Shown piece by piece: positions 16,665 to 26,035 of a stretch of DNA of 64,000 bases. The DNA lies in contig NZ_SSNZ01000010.1 of NCBI RefSeq assembly GCF_004801375.1, positions 62,001 to 126,000 of the forward strand. The letters are read 5' to 3'. The position numbers and the translations under genes were made by a program. Position 1 is the first letter of the stretch. Every line of letters starts with the position of its first letter. The DNA comes from Flavobacterium supellecticarium (lineage in GTDB: Bacteria; Bacteroidota; Bacteroidia; Flavobacteriales; Flavobacteriaceae). Below the pieces are notes generated by a model, which was not told where the DNA came from, searched no databases, and worked only from the letters and a program-made list of their open reading frames with translations.

Positions 16665-18542
16665 TTATAATTCGTGACGTTTTAACGGTTGACTTTCACG
16701 TGGTGCTTCTTCTGCCATTAATCCTCTTGCGGTAACGATCGGATCTTGTTCGGCATGACGTACCTGTACCAATGTCGGATCAGTACCAGTCGGACCTTTG
16801 CGATCGGTTTCCACCCATAAGGCTTCCGGAAGGAATTGGGACGGATTTTCCAGATCATGTCTGGTAATGATTCCCAGTTGATGCCATTTGGCAACCATAT
16901 TGTTGATACGGGTTACATAGGTAGTGGTGAAATCACGCATCCAGTCCACACGGTAGGAGAAATGTTTTAATTTTTGACCGTCGCTGGTTGTGGAAACATT
17001 CAAACGATCAAAACTATCTTTCGAAAGTACGGTATTCGGAACCCTAACCGACCAGAATGACGGTAACGGAAGGTATAAGGTTAGGTCATATCCGGAAAGG
17101 CAACTCGCTTCGTCGGTTTGCCACGGAACACCCAACCAACGGGTTACTGATCCCGGACCACTTCCGTCCAGCGGACCATTAGGCGACAGTGCAATTTCGG
17201 AGGTTAGCATACCACCGTAGTCGTCGCGAACACCGGAATCTTCCGGAAGGACTTTTAATCGGTATGGCTCACTCCACATCATCAGGTGACGGAATGGCCA
17301 TGTAATTTCAATTCCCGGATGGAAAGGTCCGCCCAGGCATTCTTCCAACGGAGCTTTTAATAACGCCAATACTTGTGAACGCACGGGTAATTCGTCAAAA
17401 ACAACCGGTTTCCGGAGTTCTCCGGTTGTAAAATCCCCTTCGGCCCAACGGCGCAGCATGTCGTATTGCGTATCGGTTACCGCCAGATCTACAGCGGGAA
17501 GATCGTTGTAGTCGCCAAATAAATCGCCATAGTGCGGTGGAATTTTGGCCGGTTCGTATACCGTCGAATTCCGGTCGCGGAACCATTCGAAAACACGTCT
17601 GCGTTCGGCTTCACGAGCCGGGTCCGGACTTTCCAGCTGGGCAATAAATTCCGGATTTTCAAAATCGCTAGGCGAATTGGTTCCAAACAACATAAAAAAG
17701 CCTTCGTTTACCCATTGCGTACTACTCATACGGGATAGTATCGGATAAATATCCCGGTAAAAGATAATCTTTTCTTTAGGAGGGAACCAGCCTTCGCGGA
17801 TGTATAAATCGTCAACCACATCCAGCATACTCACTACCGGAAACAAACCTTGTCCGAAGTTGGGAGGCGTACAAACCACAATAGAAGGTTTCGCCTCGAA
17901 GGTTTGTCCGCCAATGGTAACGGTTGCTCTTACGGTACCGTCGGAAGTATCGTCGTGCCAGTCGTCGTTATTGGCAAATGTAATGGCTTTTATTCCCAAT
18001 CGGGATTCGCTTTTTCCATCACCACCAAAAAACAACAAACGTCCTTTATCGTCGGTACGGATTTCGCCCAGGGATACTTTTTTATCGTAGAATTTCCCGG
18101 AGTCAAAGTGATATTTTGGTCCGGATATGTTTTTTCCGCTAATGGTTCGCGGTCCGGGATCGATCACCAGTTGATTCCGATCCGGATCGGGAACAGCGCC
18201 GTTACGTTTGGTACTCGGAATGCTGTATTTGCCCAAATCCAGGGCATTATTAAACTGATACCAGGCGGCTTTTCGGTTGGCCACGTGTACGCGCCATTCA
18301 ATATTCACATTGTCAGTATCGGTATTGATTTCGCCCAAGGGTTCGTTATTTTCGTCCAGGGCATAAATACGAAATCGCGGCACCTGTTTTTTGAACAAGT
18401 TGTCGTTATCTTTAAAACCGCCTTCCGCTACGGGAGCCACACCCGGTAAATCGGAAGCCAGATAATATTCTTTTGAATTTCCGATGCGCGCCACACCGAT
18501 GGCCGGGTAGATTGCTACACTTTTTATTGAGTTGATATCCAT
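16665..18542 (-). CDS. LodA-like quinoprotein amino acid oxidase (CTQ cofactor)
   Basis: A 625-residue member of the LodA/GoxA family, which oxidatively deaminates lysine, glycine or other amino acids and releases H2O2, making some members antibacterial. Supporting segments are IYPAIGVARIGNS (residues 11-23), ECLGGPFHPGIEITW (401-415), and VPWQTDEASC followed by FWSVRVPN, where C481 and W497 are my candidates for the residues crosslinked into cysteine tryptophylquinone. No signal peptide is visible, as is usual for this family. It starts 9 bp after the catalase-like gene and is followed by the LodB-like flavoprotein. The substrate cannot be told from the sequence. Confidence 0.9.
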   Translation of the reverse strand: MDINSIKSVAIYPAIGVARIGNSKEYYLASDLPGVAPVAEGGFKDNDNLFKKQVPRFRIYALDENNEPLGEINTDTDNVNIEWRVHVANRKAAWYQFNNALDLGKYSIPSTKRNGAVPDPDRNQLVIDPGPRTISGKNISGPKYHFDSGKFYDKKVSLGEIRTDDKGRLLFFGGDGKSESRLGIKAITFANNDDWHDDTSDGTVRATVTIGGQTFEAKPSIVVCTPPNFGQGLFPVVSMLDVVDDLYIREGWFPPKEKIIFYRDIYPILSRMSSTQWVNEGFFMLFGTNSPSDFENPEFIAQLESPDPAREAERRRVFEWFRDRNSTVYEPAKIPPHYGDLFGDYNDLPAVDLAVTDTQYDMLRRWAEGDFTTGELRKPVVFDELPVRSQVLALLKAPLEECLGGPFHPGIEITWPFRHLMMWSEPYRLKVLPEDSGVRDDYGGMLTSEIALSPNGPLDGSGPGSVTRWLGVPWQTDEASCLSGYDLTLYLPLPSFWSVRVPNTVLSKDSFDRLNVSTTSDGQKLKHFSYRVDWMRDFTTTYVTRINNMVAKWHQLGIITRHDLENPSQFLPEALWVETDRKGPTGTDPTLVQVRHAEQDPIVTARGLMAEEAPRESQPLKRHEL

Positions 18543-18551
18543 AGCACTATT

Positions 18552-19571
18552 TTATTTAAGGTTAAGGGGTCTTGGTGTATTCGGTTCGATAGCCGGAACA
18601 CCATTTTTAAAACGTCTCAATTCGGCACCGGCTTCATATACTACTTTACGGGCAGCACTGATACTACCTTGCGGTTCGTGTACTTTTAAAGTACGCCACG
18701 GGTTAAATGACAGGTTTTCGCCATATTCGGCCTGTCCCTGATTGGTAATGTCCTGTTTTTGAATTACAAGAGTGGCGATATGTACCGGTTTGGATTCCGT
18801 TTCGCTCCAGGGTGTCATGGCTTTATCCAAAGGCATTGTTTCCGGGTTGGTTTGAAACTGTACCATAAAATTAAATTGCGCTTCACCCATATTGAGGCGG
18901 GCTTGTAAATCGGCCTGTAGGTAATCGGAAGTATTTTGCGATGGCGGCACACCGAATGGTGGTCCGATCGGTTCCAGTTTGTATTTTACAAAGCGATCGC
19001 CAAAAGCATAGGGTAGTCCGCTCCAGTAAGGAGTTGTCAGGCAGCTATCTACGGTTTTAGCCATTTCGTCCAGAATTTTTTGTGTTTCCGGGTGGTCTTT
19101 CAGATAGAGATCATAATTGTGATCCACCACACCGGCTTTCGTGAATTTGCACATTTCGGTGGCATTGTCTACAAAAAAGACGTTCATGTTTTGCAATAGA
19201 AAATCGGCAGTGGTTGCGTGTTTACTGGATTCCAGCAATTTTTCACCCGGAACATCAAAAAGTTTGATTCCGATTCCGACTGTCGATTTCATATCCGGAG
19301 CATGCGGCTGAGTATCGCTCGAAAAGCGAACCCAGGCACTAAAACGCTCGTGCGCAAAAATCCCAACTTTATACTGTTCCGGTAATCCCGGTACCATAAT
19401 AAAATCGGCTTTGGCCACACCATGAGGTTTTAAAAATACAGCACGTCGCACCGGACATTGCCCGGCCATAATACGGTTGCCCATAGTACTGTCGATAAAC
19501 ATTTTCTTGAGGGAAGCAGTCGGATTAGTTTCGCAATCCATAGCCGCTTTGTGGGGTAGGTCATTTTGCAT
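18552..19571 (-). CDS. Catalase-family haem protein
   Basis: A 339-residue protein of the shortened catalase clade. It shows a candidate distal His in KPHGVAKADF (near residue 50), the SAWVRFSSD and GIGIKLFDVPG strands of the catalase barrel, and ENLSFNPWRTLKVHEPQGSI with a C-terminal RRFKNGVP segment. These small catalase-like proteins have catalase or peroxidase activity. As first gene of the operon with the H2O2-generating LodA-like oxidase, it plausibly removes the peroxide made by its neighbour. No signal peptide is visible. Confidence 0.88.
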   Translation of the reverse strand: MQNDLPHKAAMDCETNPTASLKKMFIDSTMGNRIMAGQCPVRRAVFLKPHGVAKADFIMVPGLPEQYKVGIFAHERFSAWVRFSSDTQPHAPDMKSTVGIGIKLFDVPGEKLLESSKHATTADFLLQNMNVFFVDNATEMCKFTKAGVVDHNYDLYLKDHPETQKILDEMAKTVDSCLTTPYWSGLPYAFGDRFVKYKLEPIGPPFGVPPSQNTSDYLQADLQARLNMGEAQFNFMVQFQTNPETMPLDKAMTPWSETESKPVHIATLVIQKQDITNQGQAEYGENLSFNPWRTLKVHEPQGSISAARKVVYEAGAELRRFKNGVPAIEPNTPRPLNLK

Positions 19572-19755
19572 GGTAGTTTGTTTGGTGGTTTATTATTGCA
19601 ATTTAAAAAACCAGAATTGTTAAAATTCAGGTAGTACTACGTGATTTTCAGATAAAAAAAATAAAATGTTATACTTTGAAAAAAGCAATTGTTTTTAATG
19701 TAGAATTGTTTGAAATAAATAGTGTACTAAAAAAATATAAATAAAGCTTGTATTT
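19572..19755. promoter_or_regulatory. Divergent control region between lod-like and ilv operons
   Basis: This AT-rich stretch holds the promoters of both divergent operons. I see a perfect 10-bp palindrome GTAGTACTAC at 19631-19640 and a TACTTTG box near 19673, which could be the -7 element for the ilv leader transcript, but I cannot fix a -33 box with confidence. Confidence 0.4.
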
Positions 19756-19869
19756 ATGTGTTTTTTATGTACATTTACGATAATTACAATTCACGTGATT
19801 ACTACCAATATTATTACAGTTACAGTTAGTAGCATTATCGCAGTTAGCGCTGATGCAGGAAGGGTATAG
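19756..19869 (+). CDS. ilv operon leader peptide 1 (Ile/Thr/Val-rich)
   Basis: A 37-codon open frame from an ATG at 19756 to TAG at 19867. Its product contains 8 Ile, 7 Thr and 5 Val, including the run ITTNIITVTV, which is what is expected of an attenuator leader for branched-chain and threonine-linked biosynthesis. The stop lies 25 bp before a terminator hairpin. A second frame over the same DNA (ATG at 19767) would give a Tyr-rich 20-residue peptide. I prefer the Ile/Thr/Val frame because its last codons overlap the predicted antiterminator arm, as in leader 2. Confidence 0.75.
   Translation: MCFLCTFTIITIHVITTNIITVTVSSIIAVSADAGRV
19832..19856 (+). promoter_or_regulatory. Leader 1 pause hairpin
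   Basis: GCATTATCGC pairs with GCGCTGATGC (9 of 10 pairs, one G-U) around the loop AGTTA, within the 3' half of leader 1. It would be the 1:2 hairpin in a classical attenuator. The following bases 19858-19865 can instead pair with the left arm of terminator 1 (19898-19905). Confidence 0.5.
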
Positions 19870-19894
19870 TAGTAATATAAAAGATGAATCATAC

Positions 19895-19926
19895 AAAGCC
19901 GTTCCGATTTTGGGGCGGCTTTTTTT
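19895..19926 (+). terminator. ilv attenuator terminator 1
   Basis: AAAGCCGTTCC pairs with GGGGCGGCTTT (11 pairs, two G-U) around a 6-nt loop, followed by TTTTTT. It follows leader peptide 1 and lies upstream of the first structural gene, so it should stop transcription when charged tRNAs are plentiful. Confidence 0.85.
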
Positions 19927-19945
19927 ATTTTTAAATGTATACTAA

Positions 19946-20002
19946 ATGAAACCGGAAGTTACACATACAATTTCAAACACTATTATACTTTTACTATCGT
20001 GA
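19946..20002 (+). CDS. ilv operon leader peptide 2 (Ile/Leu-ending)
   Basis: An 18-codon frame from an ATG at 19946 to TGA at 20000. The peptide contains three Thr and ends in Ile-Ile-Leu-Leu-Leu-Ser. The last codons and stop overlap GTGAGTAGG (19999-20007), which pairs 8 of 9 bases with CCTTCTCAC (20041-20049), part of the left arm of terminator 2. A ribosome stalled at the Ile codons would expose this arm and prevent termination; one reaching the stop codon would cover it. Confidence 0.7.
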   Translation: MKPEVTHTISNTIILLLS

Positions 20003-20036
20003 GTAGGAAGCTATACATCATATTGGTATATGATTC

Positions 20037-20069
20037 AGGCCCTTCTCACATCGGGAGGGGCTTTTTTTT
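20037..20069 (+). terminator. ilv attenuator terminator 2
   Basis: AGGCCCTTCTC pairs with GGGAGGGGCTT (including G-U pairs) around the loop ACATC, followed by T8. It lies 24 bp before the ilvE start codon and is the second terminator that RNA polymerase must pass to reach the ilv genes. Confidence 0.85.
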
Positions 20070-20093
20070 GAACTAAATTTAAAAGTATTTACT

Positions 20094-20990
20094 ATGTATT
20101 ATGACAACGACACCATTATCTATTTCGACGGAAACTTTGTAAAAGCCACAGAAGCTAAAACCGATCTTTACGGACAATCGCTTCATTACGGATATGCTGT
20201 ATTCGAAGGTATAAAATCGTATAAAACCCCAAATGGGACACAGATTTTTAAAGTTGCGGAGCATTACGACCGTTTGCGGTTTTCGGCCGAAACGATGCAC
20301 ATTCCGTTTTCGTATACTATTCCGGAATTGATTGAATTATCCTATGAAGTACTCAAACGGAACAATCTTAGCGATGCTTATATACGCCCTTTGGTAATCA
20401 GCTCACCCAATATGGGCCTTTCAAAAGCAAAAGAAAGTCAGCTGGTTATTGAAGCATGGGAATGGAATAATGGCTATCTGACCAACCAGTTACGGGTAAT
20501 GACCTCATCGTATCGCCGACCTAATCCGGAAGCTTTTCATGTCAAAGCCAAAGTAAGTGGTCATTATGTTAATTCAATATTAGCTTGTCAGGAAGCCCGG
20601 GATAAGGGATTCGATGAAGCCTTATTGCTCGATAGCAATGGAAATGTCGCGGAAAGTTCCGGAGCGAACGTGTTTTTCGAAAGAAGCGGAATATTATTCA
20701 CACCGCCCAAAGACAATATTCTTCCGGGAATAACCCGTGCTGTGGTTATTGAAATCTGTAAAAAACTGGAAATTCCGGTAGTGGAAAAATTTTTTAAACC
20801 GGAAATGATGAAAGGTGCTGATGCTGCTTTTTTTTGCGGTACGGCAGCCGAAATAGTCACGTTGGCTTCTTTAGATGCTGTTCCGTTTTGCAAAAAATGG
20901 GTTGATACTTATAGTAATCAGATACAAAAAGCATACAGCAGTCTGGTTTTAGGGAAAAGCATGGATTCGATTGGAAATAAACTAAAATGA
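20094..20990 (+). CDS. ilvE: Branched-chain amino acid aminotransferase
   Basis: A 298-residue fold-type IV PLP aminotransferase that interconverts Val, Leu and Ile with their 2-oxo acids using glutamate. The [13 protein letters not shown] segment (31-43), the likely PLP lysine K153 in [11 protein letters not shown], and ESSGANVFF with DNILPGITR in the C-terminal half are family signatures. It is the first structural gene of the ilv operon, behind two attenuators, and its 3' end overlaps ilvD by 4 bp (ATGA). D-amino acid transaminase or aminodeoxychorismate lyase share the fold, but the context and signature favour IlvE. Confidence 0.95.
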   Translation: MYYDNDTIIYFDGNFVKATEAKTDLYGQSLHYGYAVFEGIKSYKTPNGTQIFKVAEHYDRLRFSAETMHIPFSYTIPELIELSYEVLKRNNLSDAYIRPLVISSPNMGLSKAKESQLVIEAWEWNNGYLTNQLRVMTSSYRRPNPEAFHVKAKVSGHYVNSILACQEARDKGFDEALLLDSNGNVAESSGANVFFERSGILFTPPKDNILPGITRAVVIEICKKLEIPVVEKFFKPEMMKGADAAFFCGTAAEIVTLASLDAVPFCKKWVDTYSNQIQKAYSSLVLGKSMDSIGNKLK

Positions 20991-22663
20991 AAAAAAATAA
21001 ATATTCAGCGCTATTAACGCAAGGTGACAATTATCCGGCAGCCAAAGCCATGTTATACGGGATCGGTTTTACCGATGCTGATATGGCCAAAGCACAGGTA
21101 GGGATTGTCAGTATGGGATATGATGGAAATCCATGTAACAAGCACCTGAATGATCTGGCGCAACTCGTAAAAAAAGGAAGCTGGGAGGAAGGATTGGCCG
21201 GATTGGTTTTTAATACGATTGGTGTGAGTGACGGTATAAGCAACGGTACCGACGGCATGCGTTATTCACTGGTAAGTCGGGAAGTAATTGCCGACAGTAT
21301 CGAAGCGGTATGTGGTGCTCAATATTACGATGGTTTGATCGCATTACCGGGTTGTGATAAAAACATGCCGGGGAGTATTATCGCCATGGGACGACTTAAC
21401 CGACCGTCTTTGATGGTTTATGGCGGAACCATAGCACCGGGTTATTATAACGGAGAAAAACTAAATATTGTTTCGGCCTTTGAAGCGTTTGGAAAAAAAA
21501 TAGCCGGTCAATTAAGTGAAGCAACGTATAATGGTATTATCAAGAATGCTTGCCCCGGACCCGGAGCCTGTGGTGGAATGTATACGGCCAATACGATGGC
21601 TTCAGCAATAGAAGCACTGGGCATGAGTCTGCCGTATTCGGCTTCCAATCCGGCGATGAGTTTCGAAAAGCGACAGGAATGTCTGGATGCCGGATGGTAT
21701 TTAAAAAGGCTCCTGGAACAGGATATTAAGCCAACGGATATTATGACCCGTAAAGCCTTTGAAAATGCAATGCGCCTAACGATCATTCTCGGCGGAAGTA
21801 CCAATGCTGTATTGCATCTGATAGCCATGGCCAAAAGTGTAGGGATATTATTGACTCCGTATGATTTTCAGAAGATGAGCGATAAAACACCGGTTCTTGC
21901 CGACTTAAAACCTAGTGGGACATATCTCATGCAGGATATACACGAACAGGGAGGGATACCGGCAGTAATGAAATATCTACTACAGGAAGGTTTGCTTCAT
22001 GGGGATTGTCTTACCGTAACCGGAAAAACGGTAGCCGAAAATTTGGAACAGGTTAAAGGACTCGATTTTACCCGACAATCGATCATAAAACCGTTAACAG
22101 ATCCGATTAAGGCCACCGGGCATTTAAGAATTTTATACGGCAATCTGGCCCAAAACGGAAGTGTTGCCAAAATCAGTGGAAAAGAAGGTACTTTTTTTAA
22201 CGGTCCGGCACGGGTTTTCGAAAGCGAAAAAGAACTGATTGCCAGTATTCAAAATGGAAAAATACACCATGGTGATGTGATTGTGATTCGCAATGAAGGA
22301 CCAAAAGGTGCGCCGGGTATGCCGGAAATGCTAAAACCAACCAGTGCCTTAATCGGAGCCGGTTTCGGAAAAAGTGTTGCATTATTAACAGATGGACGGT
22401 TTAGCGGTGGGACCCACGGTTTTGTTGTAGGACATATTACCCCCGAAGCTTATGAAGGTGGATTGATCGCTTTTATTCAGGATGGCGACCGTATTGCTAT
22501 CGATGCGGTTAACAATACACTGGAATTACAGGTTTCAGATAAAGAAATCGAAATCCGGAAACAACAATGGAAAAAACCGAAATTAAAAGTCACAAAAGGA
22601 TTGTTGTATAAATACGCATTAACGGTATCATCGGCCTCGGAGGGTTGTGTGACAGATGCATAA
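20987..22663 (+). CDS. ilvD: Dihydroxy-acid dehydratase
   Basis: A 558-residue iron-sulfur enzyme that converts 2,3-dihydroxy-isovalerate or -methylvalerate to the 2-oxo acid, the third common step to Val and Ile. The three cluster cysteines are C50 (GNPCNKH), C123 (PGCDKNMPG) and C195 ([12 protein letters not shown]). The C-terminal [18 protein letters not shown] segment is also typical. The length is normal. The start overlaps the ilvE stop by 4 bp and the ilvB gene follows almost directly. Confidence 0.97.
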   Translation: MKKNKYSALLTQGDNYPAAKAMLYGIGFTDADMAKAQVGIVSMGYDGNPCNKHLNDLAQLVKKGSWEEGLAGLVFNTIGVSDGISNGTDGMRYSLVSREVIADSIEAVCGAQYYDGLIALPGCDKNMPGSIIAMGRLNRPSLMVYGGTIAPGYYNGEKLNIVSAFEAFGKKIAGQLSEATYNGIIKNACPGPGACGGMYTANTMASAIEALGMSLPYSASNPAMSFEKRQECLDAGWYLKRLLEQDIKPTDIMTRKAFENAMRLTIILGGSTNAVLHLIAMAKSVGILLTPYDFQKMSDKTPVLADLKPSGTYLMQDIHEQGGIPAVMKYLLQEGLLHGDCLTVTGKTVAENLEQVKGLDFTRQSIIKPLTDPIKATGHLRILYGNLAQNGSVAKISGKEGTFFNGPARVFESEKELIASIQNGKIHHGDVIVIRNEGPKGAPGMPEMLKPTSALIGAGFGKSVALLTDGRFSGGTHGFVVGHITPEAYEGGLIAFIQDGDRIAIDAVNNTLELQVSDKEIEIRKQQWKKPKLKVTKGLLYKYALTVSSASEGCVTDA

Positions 22664-22675
22664 ATTGTGATTGAT

Positions 22676-24421
22676 ATGATGGAAAAACGACATATAGAGT
22701 CGGATGAGGTAAGCTTATCGGTAAATAGAACCGGTAGCCAGGTTATACTCGAAATATTTCGGAATGAAGGAGTTACAACCCTTTTTGGTTATCCGGGTGG
22801 TGCTATTATGCCATTATATGATGCTTTGTACGATTATAAAGGAAAATTAGAACACATACTGGTACGCCATGAACAAGGAGCTATTCACGCAGCTCAGGGC
22901 TATGCACGGGTATCCGGAAAAGTTGGTGTCGTATTGGCAACCAGCGGACCGGGTGCAACTAATCTGGTTACCGGGCTTGCCGATGCCTTGTTAGACAGTA
23001 CACCTGTAGTTTGTATTACCGGTCAGGTGTATGCCCATCTTTTAGGAACTGATGCTTTTCAGGAAATCGATGTGATTGGGATTACCACACCGGTAACCAA
23101 ATGGAATTGTCAGGTAACCGATGCCGAAGAACTTCCGGTAGTATTAGCCAGGGCATTTTATATAGCCCGATCCGGAAGGCCGGGACCCGTTGTAATTGAT
23201 GTTACCAAGAATGCCCAATTACAAAAAATAGTTTTTGATCACTATACACCATGCAATTTTCTCAGAAGTTATAAACCAATAGCCGTTCCGAATATAGAAT
23301 GTATCGCGCAGGCAGCTATGTTAATCAACATGTCAAAGCGTCCTTTTGCAATTATCGGACAAGGGGTTTTACTGGGAAAAGCAGAAATTGAGTTGCGGCA
23401 TTTTATTGAGAAAACCGGTATTCCGGTAGCGTGGACAATACTGGGGATGAGTGCGATTCCAACGGATCATCCACTGGCGGTAGGGATGGTTGGGATGCAT
23501 GGAAATTATGGCCCCAATTTGTTAACGAATGAATGTGATGTGTTGATTGCGATCGGGATGCGTTTTGACGATCGCGTGACAGGCCGTCTGGATCGGTATG
23601 CCACCCAGGCAAAAGTAATTCATCTGGATATTGATCGTGCCGAAATCCATAAAAATGTAAAAGCTGATATTCCGGTGTGTGGTGACTGTAAAGAGACGCT
23701 ATCATTACTAAGCGGACTTGTTATTTCCAATACACACAAGGATTGGTATAAACGCTTTAAAGATTGTGCCGTGATAGAAAATAAAAAAGTAATCCAAAAT
23801 GAAATTTACCCTTCCGGGGATGTGCTAACAATGGGAGAGGTAATTCACAATCTTAATAAACTAACCAAAGGTGAAGCGATTATGGTTACCGATGTCGGAC
23901 AGCATCAGATGATAACCTGTCGTTATGCGCATTACAAACACTCGAAAAGCAACATCACCAGTGGCGGACTCGGAACGATGGGATTTGCTATTCCTGCTGC
24001 TATCGGGGCTTATTACGGAGCTATGACACGTCAGGTGATCGCGATTATGGGGGATGGAGGTATTCAGATGAGCATACAGGAACTGGGAACAATCATGCAA
24101 TTTAAGCCCAATGTAAAGTTACTAATCCTGAACAATAACTTTTTAGGGATGGTACGGCAATGGCAGGAGCTTTTTAACGAAAGTCGCTATTCCTGCGTGG
24201 CTATTGAAAGTCCGGATTATGTTCAGGTAGCCCGAGGGTATAAAATTCCGGGAAAACGGGTGGAAAAAAGAGAAGACTTGCAAAATTCATTAGAACAAAT
24301 GCTTCATCATAAAGGGAGTTACCTGTTGGAAGTCGTAGTAGGAAGAGAACATAACATCTTCCCGATGGTACCACAGGGAAAAAGTGTATCGGAGGTTGTA
24401 TTCAATAAAAATGAAATTTAA
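22676..24421 (+). CDS. ilvB: Acetolactate synthase large subunit
   Basis: A ThDP-, FAD- and Mg2+-dependent enzyme that condenses pyruvate with pyruvate or 2-oxobutyrate, the committed step to Val/Leu and Ile. The catalytic Glu lies in VRHEQGAIHAAQGYAR, the FAD-binding middle domain follows, and the ThDP motif runs from MGDGG to NNN. I place the start at the ATG at 22676; an upstream in-frame GTG at 22667 would add three residues. It lies between ilvD and the small regulatory subunit gene. Confidence 0.96.
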   Translation: MMEKRHIESDEVSLSVNRTGSQVILEIFRNEGVTTLFGYPGGAIMPLYDALYDYKGKLEHILVRHEQGAIHAAQGYARVSGKVGVVLATSGPGATNLVTGLADALLDSTPVVCITGQVYAHLLGTDAFQEIDVIGITTPVTKWNCQVTDAEELPVVLARAFYIARSGRPGPVVIDVTKNAQLQKIVFDHYTPCNFLRSYKPIAVPNIECIAQAAMLINMSKRPFAIIGQGVLLGKAEIELRHFIEKTGIPVAWTILGMSAIPTDHPLAVGMVGMHGNYGPNLLTNECDVLIAIGMRFDDRVTGRLDRYATQAKVIHLDIDRAEIHKNVKADIPVCGDCKETLSLLSGLVISNTHKDWYKRFKDCAVIENKKVIQNEIYPSGDVLTMGEVIHNLNKLTKGEAIMVTDVGQHQMITCRYAHYKHSKSNITSGGLGTMGFAIPAAIGAYYGAMTRQVIAIMGDGGIQMSIQELGTIMQFKPNVKLLILNNNFLGMVRQWQELFNESRYSCVAIESPDYVQVARGYKIPGKRVEKREDLQNSLEQMLHHKGSYLLEVVVGREHNIFPMVPQGKSVSEVVFNKNEI

Positions 24422-24433
24422 AATGCTATAGAA

Positions 24434-24952
24434 ATGAATCGAAAACAGGAATTTACGATCACAATTTATACCGAAAATGCTAACGGACTTATCAATCGTA
24501 TTGCGTTGTTATTTTTTAAAATGAAAATCAATATCAATAGTATCAATGCCGGACCAACCGAAGTTTCCGATATTCAGCGGTTTACGATTGTTGTTGTGGA
24601 TACCGATGATACTATCCGCAAACTAGCTTATTTATTAGAAAAACAGGTAGATGTTTTAAAAGTCTATTACTATACCAATGAGGAACTTATCTGGCAGGAA
24701 ATGGCTTTATATAAAGTACCGACAAAAATAATGGTTTCCAGGACACAGGGGATACAGATTTTACGGGAATACAAGATCAGTATACTGGTCATACGTAAGG
24801 ATTATACAGTATTTGAAGTCACCGGACACCGGGATGAAATTAACGAGCTTATGGAAGTTTTAAAACCATTGGGACTGGAAGAATTTTCAATAAGTTCCCG
24901 GATTGCAGTAGCTAAAAATGGATATGGATTACATCGGATAATGGGGAAATAA
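24434..24952 (+). CDS. ilvN: Acetolactate synthase small (regulatory) subunit
   Basis: A 172-residue protein with an N-terminal ACT domain (about 5-80; FTITIYTENANGLINRIALLFFKMKININSI region) and a C-terminal small-subunit domain. It binds valine and confers feedback inhibition on the large subunit encoded 12 bp upstream. The length is close to that of the IlvH/IlvN family. Which of the two E. coli symbols applies cannot be decided here. Confidence 0.94.
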   Translation: MNRKQEFTITIYTENANGLINRIALLFFKMKININSINAGPTEVSDIQRFTIVVVDTDDTIRKLAYLLEKQVDVLKVYYYTNEELIWQEMALYKVPTKIMVSRTQGIQILREYKISILVIRKDYTVFEVTGHRDEINELMEVLKPLGLEEFSISSRIAVAKNGYGLHRIMGK

Positions 24953-24986
24953 ACAAAGAAAATAACAATCTAAAAAGGGAATTAAT

Positions 24987-26033
24987 ATGGCAACATTGTA
25001 TTTTGGAGGCGTAGCAGAGCAGGTCGTTACACGGGAAGAGTTTACTTTGGAACATGCCCGTGAAGTATTAAAAGATGAGGTGGTAGCAATAATTGGGTAT
25101 GGTGTACAGGGACCCGGTCAGGCACTGAATCTGCGGGACAACGGGATAACGGTTATCGTTGGGCAACGGAAGAATTCAAAATCCTGGGATAAAGCGATAC
25201 ACGACGGATTTGTGCCCGGAAAAACCCTGTTTGAGATTGAAGCCGCATTGATTCTGGGGACGATTATTTGTTATCTGTTAAGTGATGCCGCCCAAATTGA
25301 ATACTGGCCAAAAGTAAAAAAACACCTCACATCGGGTAAAGCCTTATACTTTTCACATGGTTTTGGTATAACTTTTAATACCCATACCGGAATTGTTCCA
25401 CCGTCGGATGTAGATGTTTTTCTGGTGGCACCAAAAGGTTCGGGAACGTCATTACGCCGAATGTTTTTAGAAAACCGGGGATTAAACAGTAGTTATGCGC
25501 TCTATCAGGACGCCACCGGAAGGGGAAGGGAGCGGGTTGTAGCTTTGGGTATTGCGATTGGAAGTGGCTACCTGTTTGAAACAGATTTTAAAAAAGAAGT
25601 CTATAGCGATCTGGTGGGTGAACGGGGCACTTTAATGGGAGCGATTCTGGGACTTTTTGCGGCACAATATGAAGTATTGCGAAAAAACGGGCATAGTCCA
25701 TCGGAGGCATTTAATGAAACCATCGAAGAACTGACTCAGTCGTTAATGCCGTTGGTGTCCGAAAACGGAATGGACTGGATGTATGCCAATTGCAGTACAA
25801 CGGCCCAAAGAGGAGCGTTGGACTGGTGGAAACGTTTCCGGGATGTGAACCTGCCACTTTTTGAAGCCTTGTACGAGAGTGTAACCACCGGACAAGAGGC
25901 ACAGCAGGTTATTGACAGTAATAGTAAATCTGATTACAGAATCCGACTTGAAGCGGAATTATCAGCGTTACGGGAAAGTGAAATGTGGCAGGCAGGAAAA
26001 ACGGTTCGCAGCCTGAGACCAGAAAACAATTAG
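24987..26033 (+). CDS. ilvC: Ketol-acid reductoisomerase (NADP+)
   Basis: A 348-residue enzyme that isomerises and reduces acetolactate or acetohydroxybutyrate, the second common step to Val and Ile. The nucleotide motif is GYGVQGPGQALNLRDNG, followed by VGQRKNSKSW with basic and Ser residues suited to NADP+. The metal ligands lie in the DLVGERGTLMGAI region, and PLVSENGMDWMYANCSTTAQRGALDWW is the conserved knotted domain segment. It starts 34 bp after ilvN and is followed after 2 bp by ilvA. Confidence 0.96.
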   Translation: MATLYFGGVAEQVVTREEFTLEHAREVLKDEVVAIIGYGVQGPGQALNLRDNGITVIVGQRKNSKSWDKAIHDGFVPGKTLFEIEAALILGTIICYLLSDAAQIEYWPKVKKHLTSGKALYFSHGFGITFNTHTGIVPPSDVDVFLVAPKGSGTSLRRMFLENRGLNSSYALYQDATGRGRERVVALGIAIGSGYLFETDFKKEVYSDLVGERGTLMGAILGLFAAQYEVLRKNGHSPSEAFNETIEELTQSLMPLVSENGMDWMYANCSTTAQRGALDWWKRFRDVNLPLFEALYESVTTGQEAQQVIDSNSKSDYRIRLEAELSALRESEMWQAGKTVRSLRPENN

Positions 26034-26035
26034 TT

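Noticed and set aside
17850..18449. 199-codon plus-strand open frame
   Set aside because: It lies antisense inside the well-supported LodA-like gene and has no family resemblance.
19767..19829. Tyr-rich 20-codon frame (nine Tyr) within the ilv leader region, an alternative leader peptide
   Set aside because: TAC/TAT codons arise automatically from out-of-frame reading of ATT-ACA repeats. The overlapping Ile/Thr/Val frame fits the ilv genes and places its stop at the antiterminator arm, as in leader 2.
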